Positions 1 to 9,780 of a DNA stretch of 64,000 bases are shown here, one piece after another. This stretch comes from Didymella arachidicola. Taxonomy: Eukaryota > Ascomycota > Dothideomycetes > Pleosporales > Didymellaceae. The stretch covers positions 1,364,001 through 1,428,000 of the forward strand of contig CM049997.1 of assembly GCA_016630955.3 (NCBI GenBank), written 5' to 3'. Both the position numbers and the translations under genes were made by a program. Within the stretch, counting starts at the first letter, position 1. Each line of letters opens with the position of its first letter. Below the pieces are notes generated by a model. That model did not search any database, was not told the DNA's origin, and saw only the letters and a program-made list of their open reading frames with translations.

Positions 1-400
1 TGGTGCGTGCCCTGAGGGGGGGTTAGTGGTGAGGTTTTGGGTGGGTGGAGGAGCGTACGGTTGGGCGAGGGAGGGCTTGAGGGTTGGGAGTGCGGCGGCG
101 CGCAGGCAGCGGAGGGCGTTCATTGCGGCGGCGGCGGTGGGACGTCGCAATTGCCTCCAAGACGAGCAGGGCAGTGAGTGTGTGCAGCGAGCGTGTTGGT
201 GATGCGACGTCGATGCGCGGCGGCGCGAGACCTCCGGCGGAGAAGAAAACGGGCCGTGCGAAAAAGTTGGCGCGTCTCAAATTCCGCCTCAGCACAAAGT
301 CTACAGTTGCAGTCACCGCCTACAGTCAGAGTTGCATTCACAATCTGCACCCACACCTGAATCCACACTCACACTCTACACTCACACTCTACACTCCGCC

Positions 401-958
401 ATGGTCCCCGACGCGCCCCCGCCACACCGCCTCATCTCGTCGACGCCCGTCCCCGTCGCAACCGCCGCAGCCACGCTGGACACGTACCTGTCCAACTCCG
501 AGACACACCCGCACCTGCACCCCGACGCGCTCATCACGCCCACCGGCGTGACATTCAGCTCGCACGGCGGCCCCGCGGGAGGCGTCGTAATGCACAACCT
601 GCGCCGCGTGCTTGCGGGGCTGCGCGGCGAGTTTCTCGAGCCCGAACCTACGCCCGAGCCGGAGACACAGCGCTCATGGAACGACAAGGGCAAGACGAGT
701 GTCATCGACGAGACGGCGCTGGAGTGGCAGGACAAGGCCGTGTATGAGCAGGAGCAGGGCGAGGTGGAGGTGGGCGAGATTTTCGACCGGAGTAACGTTG
801 TGGGCGAGGGAGGGGAGGAGCCTGTGGTCGAGGTTACGGGGGGGAAGCGTGGGGGGGAGCAGAGTAAGGAGGAGAGGAAACGGGCGAAGAAGGAGAGGGA
901 TGTGTTGAGGAAGAGGGAGATTGAGGAGAGGAGGAGGAAGGAGGCTGAGGAAGCTTGA
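401..958 (+). CDS. Conserved small basic-tailed protein, function unknown
   Basis: Single-exon reading frame of 185 residues starting at the first ATG after a C/A-rich leader. I do not recognise a named family with confidence. The N-terminal half contains a stretch reading TPTGVTFSSHGGPAGG followed by VVMHNLRRVLAGLRGE, which looks like a conserved fungal core. The last 45 residues or so are almost entirely Lys, Arg and Glu, a charged helix probably able to form a coiled coil or bind RNA, and that DNA is strongly purine-rich. The same frame is open upstream to about 332, but without an ATG. The gene converges with STE24, with only about 150 bases between the two stop codons. It is probably a real gene; the role is unknown. 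Confidence 0.6.
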   Translation: MVPDAPPPHRLISSTPVPVATAAATLDTYLSNSETHPHLHPDALITPTGVTFSSHGGPAGGVVMHNLRRVLAGLRGEFLEPEPTPEPETQRSWNDKGKTSVIDETALEWQDKAVYEQEQGEVEVGEIFDRSNVVGEGGEEPVVEVTGGKRGGEQSKEERKRAKKERDVLRKREIEERRRKEAEEA

Positions 959-1108
959 GGACAATACAACACAACACGACGTGAGGCATATACCACAGCA
1001 TGGCGTTTGGCATTCTTTCTATGGGACCGACAGGAAGCCGTGGCCACGACGCACGCCAGCAACGAGAGCGAATGCGCAACCCTCTCTCCGTCCTCTCCAC
1101 GCCATGTT

Positions 1109-2604
1109 TCACAACTCAGCACCAGAGGCCTTGACAGCCTTGTCCTCGTCCTTGACTTTCTCAGTAACCTTCTCGCTGCTGGACCAGTTCATCGCGCGCA
1201 GCCGCTCGGTCAGAATCGGGTGCGAGTGGTGGAACGACGAGTAGAACCAGTCGGCGTCCATGGACGACAGGTTCTGGATCTGCAGCTTGAGCAGCGACGC
1301 GCCGAGCTCCACGCGGTAGCCGAGATTGACGGCAAAGGCATCTACACATTTTACGTTAGATAGTGAATCCTCAAAAATGAAATAGGGACACGTACCAGCC
1401 TCGTACTCCATCTTGCGCGTCCAGAAATTCATGCCCAGCTTAAACAGCGCGTCGGTCGGCGACAAAATCTCGTTGAACAGGATAAAGCCAATCATGCTCG
1501 GCTGCTCCCCGTAGAAGCCAAAATCGGTAAACAGCGAGCGATTGTTGATAAACACGGAAAACAGCGCAAACGTGTAGAACAAATGCGCCTGCGCGATAAA
1601 CAACAGCCGCGACGTGTGGTTCATCTTCCAGTGGCCCAGCTCGTGGCCCAGGACCGCCTCGACCTCCTTCTCGGAGCTCTTCTCGAGCAGCGTGTCGAAG
1701 ATGACAATCTTCTTCTTGCCGATCCACGGCAGGCCCGTGAAATACGCGTTGCTGTGCGCGCTGCGCTTGCTGCCGTCGATGACCTGCAGCTCCGCGAGGG
1801 GGAAGTCGAGCTTGGACGCGAGCGCCTCGACCGAGTCCTTGAGCTTGCCTGGCGGAAGCGGCTCGAGCTTGTTGAACAGCGGCACAATGAGGATCGGGTA
1901 GAGCGTCATGCCGAGGATCTGCACGCCGAGCATAAACACCCAGAGGTAGTAGAAGAAGCTCTGGCCCGTCTTGCGGATAATGGCCAGGAACGCGCTGCCG
2001 ATGGGGATCCCGAACGCGAGACCGAGAGCCTGACCCTTGACCATGTCTGCGACCCACGTGCTGACCGTCATCTTGTTGAAGCCGTACCGCTCCTCGAGGA
2101 CAAAGTGGTGGTAGTACGAGAAGGGCAAACCGACAATGGTCTCGGCCCACGTCATCAGGTAGATGAACAGCAGCGAGCGCGGGATCTCGCCCGAGAGACT
2201 AGCAGGCGCATAGCGGACGGTGAGCGAGCCGGCGACGCTCCAGAGGATCGGGTAGACGTTGAAGTAGAGGGTAGCGAGGTGCTTGGCCTGGTTGAAGAGC
2301 GCCGACACGAAGCTGAACTTTGCCTTTGCGCGGCCGTACGCCTGGATTAGGATAATCAGTACCGTGGAGAGACATCGGTAATGTGAAGAGGCTGTCGTAC
2401 CTGCGACTTGTCGAACGTGGGCTGGTCAATCTCCTTGTCCAGCGCCTTGGGCACTGCCGTGCGCTGCAGCACGCGGTACTGGCGGAACAGCAGCCAGTTC
2501 TCGAGCGCAAACTCGGCGAGCGAGAAGCCGACGACCAGCTTCTTCCACGGGAAAAGCGGCCGGTCCAGCCAGCGGGCCAGGCGCTGCAACAAGTCCTGGA
2601 TCAT
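1109..2604 (-). CDS. STE24: CAAX prenyl protease 1 (zinc metalloprotease Ste24)
   Basis: Exons on the minus strand: 2604..2401, 2341..1396, 1341..1109, giving 460 residues, the usual family length. Ste24 is an ER and inner-nuclear-membrane M48 protease that removes the last three residues of farnesylated CAAX proteins and trims fungal a-factor-type pheromones. The zinc motif HELGH lies at about residues 301-305. The third ligand region EYEADAFAVNLGY is assembled exactly across the 54-base intron at 1342-1395. The conserved GSKRSAHSNAYFTGLPW block and several hydrophobic membrane segments are present. The start at 2604 gives MIQDLLQRLARWLDRPLFPW, a typical N-terminus; the frame is open further upstream but becomes non-homologous. 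Both introns are GT-AG and short. Confidence 0.95.
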
Positions 2605-2754
2605 CGTGGGTGAGGTATCGAGGAGTTGAAGCACTGCGGTCGAGTTGAGGACAGTTTCCGGACCGTAGGCGGCTAGCTGTGGGGGCGCGCTAGGCGGACG
2701 TGGCGTCACAGGCGGCCTGGATACAGCCAGGGTCAAGAACAACAGCAATGAGAA

Positions 2755-2974
2755 ATACAGCAATGATACAACAATGATACAGCAACGATACAGCAACGAT
2801 ACAGCAACGATACAGCAACGATACAGCAACGATACAGCAACGATACAGCAACGATACAGCAACGATACAGCAACGATACACCAATGATACACCCATGATA
2901 CACCAATGATACACCCATGATACACCAATGATACACCCATGATACACCCATGATACACCCATGATACACCAATG
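2755..2974. repeat. 11-bp minisatellite, 20 copies in two variant blocks
   Basis: Twenty contiguous 11-base units. The first eleven are mostly ATACAGCAACG, with two early variants. The last nine mix ATACACCAATG and ATACACCCATG. Because 11 is not a multiple of three and the minus strand lacks stops, several frames read through as artificial repeats rich in VSLLYRCC or GCIMGVSWVY. It lies upstream of STE24, between that gene and the TmpL-like gene. Confidence 0.95.
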
Positions 2975-3029
2975 AGGAGATACCGCAATGAAGAACGTCT
3001 TACTTATGCCATCGACAGACAATCTAGCA

Positions 3030-3120
3030 AAGAGAACAGCACCCGCTAAATACCAGACAGCACCTGCTAAACACCAGACAGCACCCGCTAAACACCAGAC
3101 AACACCCGCTAACAACCCAT
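3030..3120. repeat. 21-bp tandem repeat, about four copies
   Basis: About four units of the form AGCACCCGCTAAACACCAGAC run up to the end of the TmpL-like gene. The first unit carries ATACC for ACACC, and the last decays to AACACCCGCTAACAACCC. The 21-base period keeps a reading frame open on the plus strand (AKHQTAP repeats), but nothing suggests translation. Confidence 0.85.
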
Positions 3121-3138
3121 CATCCAACTCCAACAACG

Positions 3139-6100
3139 CTAACTGTCAAAAATGGCCCCATACGCCGGAATCCCCCTCGCCTCCAGGTCATACACCACCT
3201 TGGTCGTAAACTTCTTATTGCTGATGATGCACACCGCCTCCGCCCCGCTCTCCTTCCACATCCTGTACGCCATCAGACTCATATCCGGCTTCCCCATGGT
3301 CCGCGTGTTGTGAATAACAGCATCCGGATCCGTATCCAGCACGCTGTCCACAATCTTCTTCCCAAACGTCTGCTCCGGGTTCGGCGCCGTCCACAGGATC
3401 CGCGCAGGCACCTTCTTCGCCAGGATCACCGCGAGACAGGGCCCGATGCCTGACCCCGTCGCGACCAGCACCACCGACCTGAACAGCGTCGCGATCCGCA
3501 GCACGCCGCACGTGGGGACCCCGCGCACCCAGATGTGCGTGGGCGCGCGCTCGATCTGCCGCCCGGTGAAGTCCCCTGCGCGACTTACGATCAGCGAGAA
3601 GCCCTTTGCGTTGGGGTCCGCGGCCGTCTTGGGGTTCGTGATGGTGGCGAACCCGTGCCAGTCGACCAGAGGGCGCTCGGTGAGACGCACAGCGGTGCCG
3701 ACGACGGGCGTGGTGTAGTCGAACCAGAGGCGCACGGCGTGGTTCGAGAGCACTTCGGACCGGACAGGCACCTTTTTGAGGTGTAGCCAAGGGAAGATGA
3801 TGGCTGCGGTGGCGATACTGATCAGCCATACGGGCGGCGAAACGAGGAAGGCTGCCGATGGGGCCGTGTTGGGGTTGAGGTCCTTGGTCGAGAGGAAGAT
3901 CTGGATCCAAAGAAGGAGAAGCGCTGTCCAGCCACCGAAGCGGTGGCTCATCTCCCACATGTCGTGGTGCTTGGCACGGATGCTGGGGTGCGACATGCCC
4001 CCAATCGCGATGAGGAGAGCCATGATCAAGTAGGAGAGGACGAGGACCGCTGTGGACACGCTCTGCGCTGAACCTTCCGTGGTTATCTCGACACTAGCAG
4101 TGACTGTGAAGATTGTGAAGAACACCGTCGCCGCAATCGCGCATGCACTATGAATCCCCCCAATGTGGAAGATCCGCGCACAGTGCCGGCGAATCGCCAG
4201 TGGGAACCACGTTGGAACCGAGCAGAAGACAGTGAACAGCAGATTGACCACCGGCTCTGAACGCATCAATACCGCCATGCAGAGGTTGGAGGCCGCAGCC
4301 GTGGCAAGGTCGGAAAGCACCCGCTTGCCAAGGCCAATCTTACGATACAAGATGAACCCAGCAACAGCGATATTTACCAGAAGCACGAGCGAGAAGAACC
4401 GGCGGTACAAGATGAAGGCCCTGTGCCGGAGCCATCGCTGGCCGTGGAAACCACGCTTCTCGGGAAGCAAGTCTGGGACGTCGGATTGGTCATGTTCGAT
4501 GATCACTGGTCCCTTTTCAATGTCGATGATGCTCTTCGAACAGTCTGAAGATGGTGACAGTAGCGCAGTTTCGGTAAAGTCTGGCTTCTTCTCGAGATCC
4601 ACGCTTCTTCCGCCCGAGGACGGCGGTGTGTGCTGGTACAACTCGACGCTGGAAGTGACGGTGTCGATCCTCGACACTTTGATAGTATGAGCTGCCAGAG
4701 CATCCGCTGTGACGCGACCTTCTGCGGCCAAATTGCGAAGGGCAATCCTGTCAACTTTGCCGTTGGCCGTGAGCGCGATCGCAGGGACAAAGTGCCAGCG
4801 AGTCGGAACAGAGTAGTACGGCAGCGCGCGTGTGACGGCAACGATCAGATCCTCCTCTACGATTGGTTTCGAGGATGCATAGAATGCGTGGAGGCTGTCG
4901 TCAATCTTCAAAGCGGCAGCTCTTGAGATGCCGTCGAATTTCTCGATTGTAGCGGACACGCCATCCAGCTCCACCCGGAAGCCCTGAACTGGGTCAGTGA
5001 GGCTGAAAAGAAGGTGAGAGCTTCCTTACTTTAATCTTCACCTGATCATCTCCTCGCCCAAACGTCTCCAGCGACCCGTCATCTCGCCATCGAACAATGT
5101 CGTTCGTATTGAACATCATAGATCTACCATGTTTAGAATTGCACCGTTGTCGGCAAGCGGGGATAGAACTCACCCATCGTTTTTGAACTTGTCAGGCTTA
5201 TAACGCTCTGACGTCAGTTTCGGCAAGTTGATGTAGCCCTTGGTCACTCCTGCACCTCCGACCCACGCGGATCCTTTCGCGCCCAGCGCGACTGGGTTTT
5301 CTTCTTCATCTAAAACATAACATGTCGTATTGGGAAGTGGCTTTCCGATCGATAGTGCGGTACCGGGCCTGTGTTGGTGCGCAGTGTTCAAGATGGTGAT
5401 CTCAGTGGGACCACAGATGTTGTAGAAACGAGTGTTCTTGGCCCACTCGTCTGCAAGACTACAGCAAATCAGCATCAGACTCTTCTCAGCTCACAGTCGC
5501 GTCTCGCACCTTTGCGGGCATGGCTCGCCCCCAGTCACTATTGTTGTGATGTTCGGATAGTCTGCTTTCCGGTACTTTGCCAAAATGGACGGCGTCGAGA
5601 TCAACGTGTCAATCTGCAGGTATTCTTAGCATGACATGGTCGGAATCGATGGCAGAGCTGAAAACCCACCTTCTCGAGTGTAGCCTCCCATTTCGAGCCT
5701 CTCATGTACAGTGTGCCACCGTTCATGAGACATGCGAGTATCTCCCACGCCCCCATATCGAAGGCAATGCTCAATACGGAGCCGACTTTTGAGCCCGTTC
5801 TGATGCCGAGATTGGCTGGCTCCAGTAACAGAGCATTGGTGACATTGCCATGTGAAACATCTACTCCTTTCGGCGTCCCTGTACTGCCTGTTGATCATAT
5901 TAGCTGGCACGTCGTCTAAGTTCAAGATATTGCCAACTTACCTGATGTGTAGATGGCGTAGCATCCATGTGTTGGGTCACACTCAACCACTGGTCGTTCC
6001 GAAGACTGCTCAGAGTAGGCGTCCAGAGCAAGAATTGTGATACGAGCGCTTGCCTTCGCAAACAGCCTGGCCCGATCCCTAAATTTGGGCAAGCATAGAA

Positions 6101-6509
6101 TGTGATTCACACCAGTGTCGTGGAAAATGTGATCCAGTTGCTTGTCCGATGCCACGCCACCGTCGATGGGCACATACTGGCAGCCTGCTTTCAGAATAGC
6201 AAAGATACCGACAAGCATCTCCAGGGACCTCGATGCAACAAGGCAAACTCGTTCTTTTGGCTGCAAGCCAGATTTAAGAAGATAGTTGGCTAACCGATTT
6301 GCTGCAGTATCCAGCTGCTGATATGTGACGGTTGCGCCCTCAAACACCGCTGCAATAACATTTGGGTGAGCATCGACCTTGCTCTCAAAGGCTGTGTGGA
6401 CGTTTGAATGAGGTACTGATCGATGGGGACCTTGTCCGAATCGGGAAAGAGCTATTTGGTCTTTGTAGGGCAGGTCAGAGAGACCCTCAAGGAGTGTGAA
6501 GTTCGACAT
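3139..6509 (-). CDS. tmpL: TmpL-like protein: AMP-binding domain fused to a ferric-reductase-like membrane flavoprotein
   Basis: Six exons on the minus strand: 6509..5942, 5887..5670, 5613..5510, 5458..5174, 5123..5030, 4983..3139, giving 1037 residues. All five introns are 46-56 bases and every join restores an adenylation motif. Residues of about 30-510 form an ANL adenylation domain: YTSGSTGTPKG (phosphate loop), YNICGPTE, GRGDDQVKIKGFRVEL and NGKVDR with the catalytic Lys near 499. No carrier domain (GGxS) follows. From about 616 there are several membrane helices, then a FAD/NAD(P)-binding region containing VLVATGSGIGPCLAVILAKK, to the C-terminus. This order matches TmpL of Alternaria brassicicola and Aspergillus fumigatus, a Woronin-body-associated protein needed for redox homeostasis and virulence; the shorter TmpA shares only the C-terminal part. 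The substrate of the adenylation domain is unknown. The symbol is by architecture. Confidence 0.88.
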
Positions 6510-6755
6510 GGCGAAGTTGCTGCAAAGAAGCACAAGTCAAAACAGATGATTGAAATATTTAGTCTATGAGCTCGGCCACCCTTTTCTTTATATGAAAGCC
6601 TCGATACCGTAGGCAGGTCCCGTAAGGCTCTTGCCTGTATCCACGCATGCCGCATGCGCAGCCTCCGTGTATGATCGCTGATTCTGTTACAACTTGGTCG
6701 TGTTCCTAGTGCTGGGATTTAAATTAGACGCAGTCAGGGATAACGTACCTCACGG
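6510..6755. other. Upstream region of the TmpL-like gene
   Basis: This stretch of normal composition holds the promoter of the minus-strand TmpL-like gene. I see no further gene. From 6741 it turns into sequence resembling the terminal repeat of the neighbouring MITEs. Confidence 0.5.
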
Positions 6756-6864
6756 GCGAATGCATCACCGGCCGAGTGCATCACCGAGCGAGTGCATAAC
6801 CGAGCGAGTGCATCATCGACCGAGTGCATCACCGAACGAGTGCATCACCGAGCGAGTGCATCAC
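6741..6864. repeat. MITE-like terminus followed by a 16-bp tandem repeat
   Basis: The array from 6756 contains nearly seven copies of a 16-base unit close to GCGAGTGCATCACCGA, with single-base variants (CCGAGTG, ACGAGTG, ATAACC, ATCATC). It is preceded at 6741 by TAACGTACCTCACGGGCGA, which nearly equals the outer end of the foldback element at 7180-7614 (TAACGTACCTCACAAGCGA on its inverted arm). The array may be the surviving end of a related element. Confidence 0.8.
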
Positions 6865-7179
6865 TTTTGCCAAGACCCCACCAAAATTAACCATGTTATA
6901 GCCTAGAACACTATAAATTAGTACTGCATAGAGTGAAACAAGCTATAATATTACTTAAAAACTACTTCTACTTTATTTTTCTATATTTATATATTATAGC
7001 TACTCTTTCTATACTCGCTATAGTATTATTAGAATACTTTACTTCTATTACTATATATCTACTTTATTCTTTTCTTTTATTATTACTATACATACCTAAC
7101 TATATATTAAAGTTATACCTAGATAAAGTCTAATATTATATTAGTTCTAGTAAGTTTTTATAAAGTATTTAACGTACCC

Positions 7180-7614
7180 TAACGTACCTTACGAGCGAGC
7201 GAGCCAACAGGCGAGCGAGCTACTAGAATTAACTAGGGAAAATCAAAGATGTAGGGGTCTATATCTCTAGATCTACTAGGTAAAATCTTCTAAAAGTTTT
7301 ATAGCTAGGTAATATATATATAGAGATTAATATCTTAAAATTTTAGAGGACTAGGCCTAATAGAGCAGAAGTTTTTTTATTTTACTAGAGGATTTTAGCG
7401 TACTTTTTAAAAACCTTAATAACTATTTCCCTTCTAGGCCTAGCCACTCTAAATTCTAAAATACACATGTTTATATAGGTGCAGCCTAGTTATAAAATTT
7501 TTAGAAGATTCTATTAAGTAGATCTAGATATATAGACCCCTGCATTTTAGATTTTCCCTAGTTAATTCTAGTAGCTCGCTTGCCCGTTGGCTCGCTCGCT
7601 TGTGAGGTACGTTA
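7180..7614. mobile_element. Foldback MITE with about 180-base terminal inverted repeats
   Basis: The left arm starts TAACGTACCTTACGAGCGAG and the right arm, read on the minus strand, starts TAACGTACCTCACAAGCGAG. The two arms stay alignable for about 180 bases through GGGGTCTATAT, TCTAGATCTACT, ATCTTCTAAAA and CTAGGCCTA, leaving only a short central spacer. No coding capacity. The ends read TA-ACGTACC and GGTACGT-TA, consistent with insertion at a TA dinucleotide as in Tc1/mariner-derived MITEs. The outer 45 bases keep a GC-rich GAGCGAGC pattern while the interior is AT-rich. Confidence 0.85.
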
Positions 7615-7629
7615 TAGGTAAGAGAAATA

Positions 7630-8027
7630 ATAGGCAAGAAAATTACTAAAATTAACTAGAGAAAATTAAAAATATAGGGGTCTATATCTTAGGATCTATA
7701 TATTAGAATCTTCTAAAAATTTTACAGCTAGGTAATATATATATAAAGATTAATATCTTAGAATCTTAGAGTACTAGGCCTAATATAGTAGAAGTTTTTT
7801 TTATTTTATTAGAGGATTTTAGTATACTTTTCTAAAACTTTAATAACTATTCCCCTTTTAGGCCTAGATTTCTAAGACTCTAGAATAATTATATATATAT
7901 AGATACAGCTAAGGTATTAAATTTATAGGATATTCTATTAGGTAGATTCTAAGATATAAACCTCTATATTTTTAATTTTCTCTAGTTAATTTTAGTAATT
8001 CTTTTGCGTATTAATTTTCTTGCCTAT
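7630..8027. mobile_element. Second foldback MITE sharing its interior with the 7180 element
   Basis: The arms begin ATAGGCAAGAAAATTA on both strands and converge on the same interior as the previous element: AAAATTAACTAGAGAAAATT, GGGGTCTATATCTTAG, ATCTTCTAAAAATTTTA. The left arm lacks about 15 bases that are present in the right arm. It is more AT-shifted than the 7180 element, and its outer ends differ. No coding capacity. Confidence 0.8.
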
Positions 8028-8256
8028 AGGGTATATTAAAACTTTACTATTTTTAATTATACTAATACTAGTATATATATAACTATTACTACCTACTTTA
8101 AGACTTTTTAAAAAACTTTAACTATAGAGTTTAGTAAGCTATTTATTTACCTTTAGATTTTTTTTATAAATATTAAGTATAACCTAAATACTAGAATATT
8201 ACTTAGAATTTATAACTACTAAAGTAGAGTATTTAAAGATATTAGTAGTAATAAAG

Positions 8257-9220
8257 TAATATATATATATAGTAAGCAGCGTAGTATACTAAGTAGCGTA
8301 TCTAGGTTTACTAAATAAAATTTATAATCTAAAGCTTAATAACTCTAGCGCTATTCTATAGGATTTTTTATTATTTTAGTATATATTTTCTATATATATA
8401 AGCTTTAATATATTAAAAGAATTTAAGCTCTACCTATACTAGCTTAATAGATATAGAAAAGTAGGTCTAAATAATATACATGCATAATAAGCAGAACAGT
8501 TAACAAGTAGGACACCTAGATTTACTAGAGAAAATTAATAATCTAAAGCTTAATAACTCTAGCTTTATTAGGTAGAACTTTCTAAAATTTTAGTATATAT
8601 ATCCTAAATATATAAGGTTTAATATATTAAAAGAAATAAGCTCTAGCTATACTACTTCTTAAGATATAAAAAAGTAGGTCTAAATAATCTCTGCAATTTA
8701 CTTATTCTCTAATAATTTTTCTTCTATTCTAGCTAGACCTTTTTTATTTTAGAAATAGCTTTTTTAGGTACTTACAGCACTATTATAGAAGTTTTAGAAT
8801 TTATTATAGAGTATAGCAAGAGTTATTAAGCTGCAAAAAACATTATTTAACTAGTAAATCTTAGTATTCTACTTGTTAACTATCCTACTTGTTATATATG
8901 TACGTTAATCTCTATAATTAATTATATCTTAAATAACTTTTTTTCTATTTTAGCTAGACCTTCTAAACTATAGAAATAGCTTCTTTAGATACTTATAGTA
9001 CTATTATAAAAGTTTTAGAATTTATTATAAAGTATAGTAAGAGTTAAATAGCTATAAGAAATATAATTTACTTCTTTATATACTTGTAGGTCTACTATAA
9101 TAAAATTAGAAATTAATACCTAGTATTAGAGTAGTTACTTAGAAGTAAAAATAGAGATTTAACTAGTAAAACTAGGTAGTTCGCTTACCTATATAGTCCG
9201 CTCGCTGTATATGTACGTTA
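8257..9220. mobile_element. Outer MITE copy interrupted by a related element
   Basis: The left portion (8257..8473) and right portion (8906..9220) are the two halves of one inverted-repeat element. The right end, read on the minus strand, starts TAACGTACATATACAGCGAG and continues to CTAGTTTTACTAG; the left end reads GCGTATCTAGGTTTACTAA at the matching place. Its sequence parallels the inner copy segment by segment (AATCTAAAGCTTAATAACTCTAGC, AAGTAGGTCTAAATAA, TTTTAGAATTTATTATA). The right half carries about 95 extra bases near 9070-9165. Confidence 0.8.
8472..8907. mobile_element. Inner MITE inserted into the outer copy at a TA site
   Basis: The left end reads AGTTAACAAGTAGGACACCTAG and the right end, inverted, reads AGTTAACAAGTAGAATAC followed by TAAGATTTACTAG. 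The element is about 433 bases without the TA duplication. The outer copy reads GGTCTAAATA just before it and TAATCTCT just after it. The inner element's own interior, at about 8678-8691, holds the uninterrupted form GGTCTAAATAATCTCT, so the empty site is visible and the duplicated target is TA. Confidence 0.85.
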
Positions 9221-9289
9221 ATTAGTATTTACTATTATACTATCTTGTTTAGGAAATACTATCTAATAAAATAGTATTTACTAGTATCG

Positions 9290-9780
9290 CGGAGGAGAAT
9301 AATTACAGTGTCGACAAGATCAAGGTACCCCGGACCCGTGGTGGTCCGAAGAGTGGACGGTAATTAGTCGGACCACGTTTCGGTCGCTACTTGTATATAA
9401 TCAGGTTTCCGAACTGATCCGTTCATTAGAGGAATCTCAGCATCTCCTGCTTAATACTATTCAATCTGATCCGTATCTCTCAGCTTTCACAGCTAGTACT
9501 TACAGCCCCATTCCTGGACGCAGCCAGGGTGCAGTACGGAGCACCCAGACAAGAAGTTCAGAAGTTGCATATACTAGCAACCATGCTTCCATGCGCCTCG
9601 GCACCACGTGTGTCCGTACACTGACTATTGTCTTCTGCAGGTCAACAGACCCCGGCTCGCGACTCGATCCGCACTTCCGTAGGGGTTCAACATAAGATCG
9701 AGGAGGATAAATAGACGCTCTCCTCAGCTCGTGAAACGATCATAGCAACCAACACTACCCGGCTCATCGGCGCAAACACA
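9290..9780. other. Possible LTR remnant and promoter of the enoyl-CoA hydratase
   Basis: Composition returns to normal here. The first 220 bases begin TGTCGACAAG and contain a TATA-like TTGTATATAATCAGG with a GGACC/GGTCC-rich stretch. This resembles a solo fungal LTR, but I could not find a paired copy or a clear target duplication. The distal part is the likely promoter, with ATAAATA at 9707-9713, 68 bases before the ATG. Confidence 0.3.

Larger units (their letters stand above)
6895..9290. repeat. AT-rich block of decayed transposable elements (RIP-like)
   Basis: About 2.4 kb composed mostly of A and T, rich in TA, with almost no long reading frame. It contains at least four recognisable inverted-repeat elements, listed separately. 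The edges are abrupt: normal composition resumes at about 9290. The pattern, repeated DNA turned AT-rich while single-copy flanks are spared, is what RIP produces in ascomycetes. No RIP index was computed. The stretch 6895-7170 and the stretch 8030-8256 show no structure I could resolve. Confidence 0.85.

Noticed and set aside
1583..2350. Plus-strand open frame of 255 codons opposite STE24
   Set aside because: Antisense shadow with Arg/Glu/Val-rich composition; STE24 motifs are on the minus strand.
2356..3136. Long minus-strand open frames with VSLLYRCC or GCIMGVSWVY peptide repeats
   Set aside because: They result from the 11-base minisatellite, which lacks stops on that strand in several frames; no conserved protein is encoded. 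STE24 begins at 2604, inside the distal part of one such frame.
6756..6864. Regularly spaced repeats considered as a CRISPR array
   Set aside because: The units are contiguous 16-mers with no spacers, in a eukaryotic context.
6933..7133. Small hydrophobic open frame in the AT-rich block
   Set aside because: Its Tyr/Leu/Ile-rich translation follows from AT composition; no start context, homology pattern or neighbours support it.
9290..9510. Solo LTR of a retrotransposon
   Set aside because: TGTCGAC and a TATA-like motif are suggestive, but no partner copy, primer-binding site or target duplication could be shown; kept only as a low-confidence remark.
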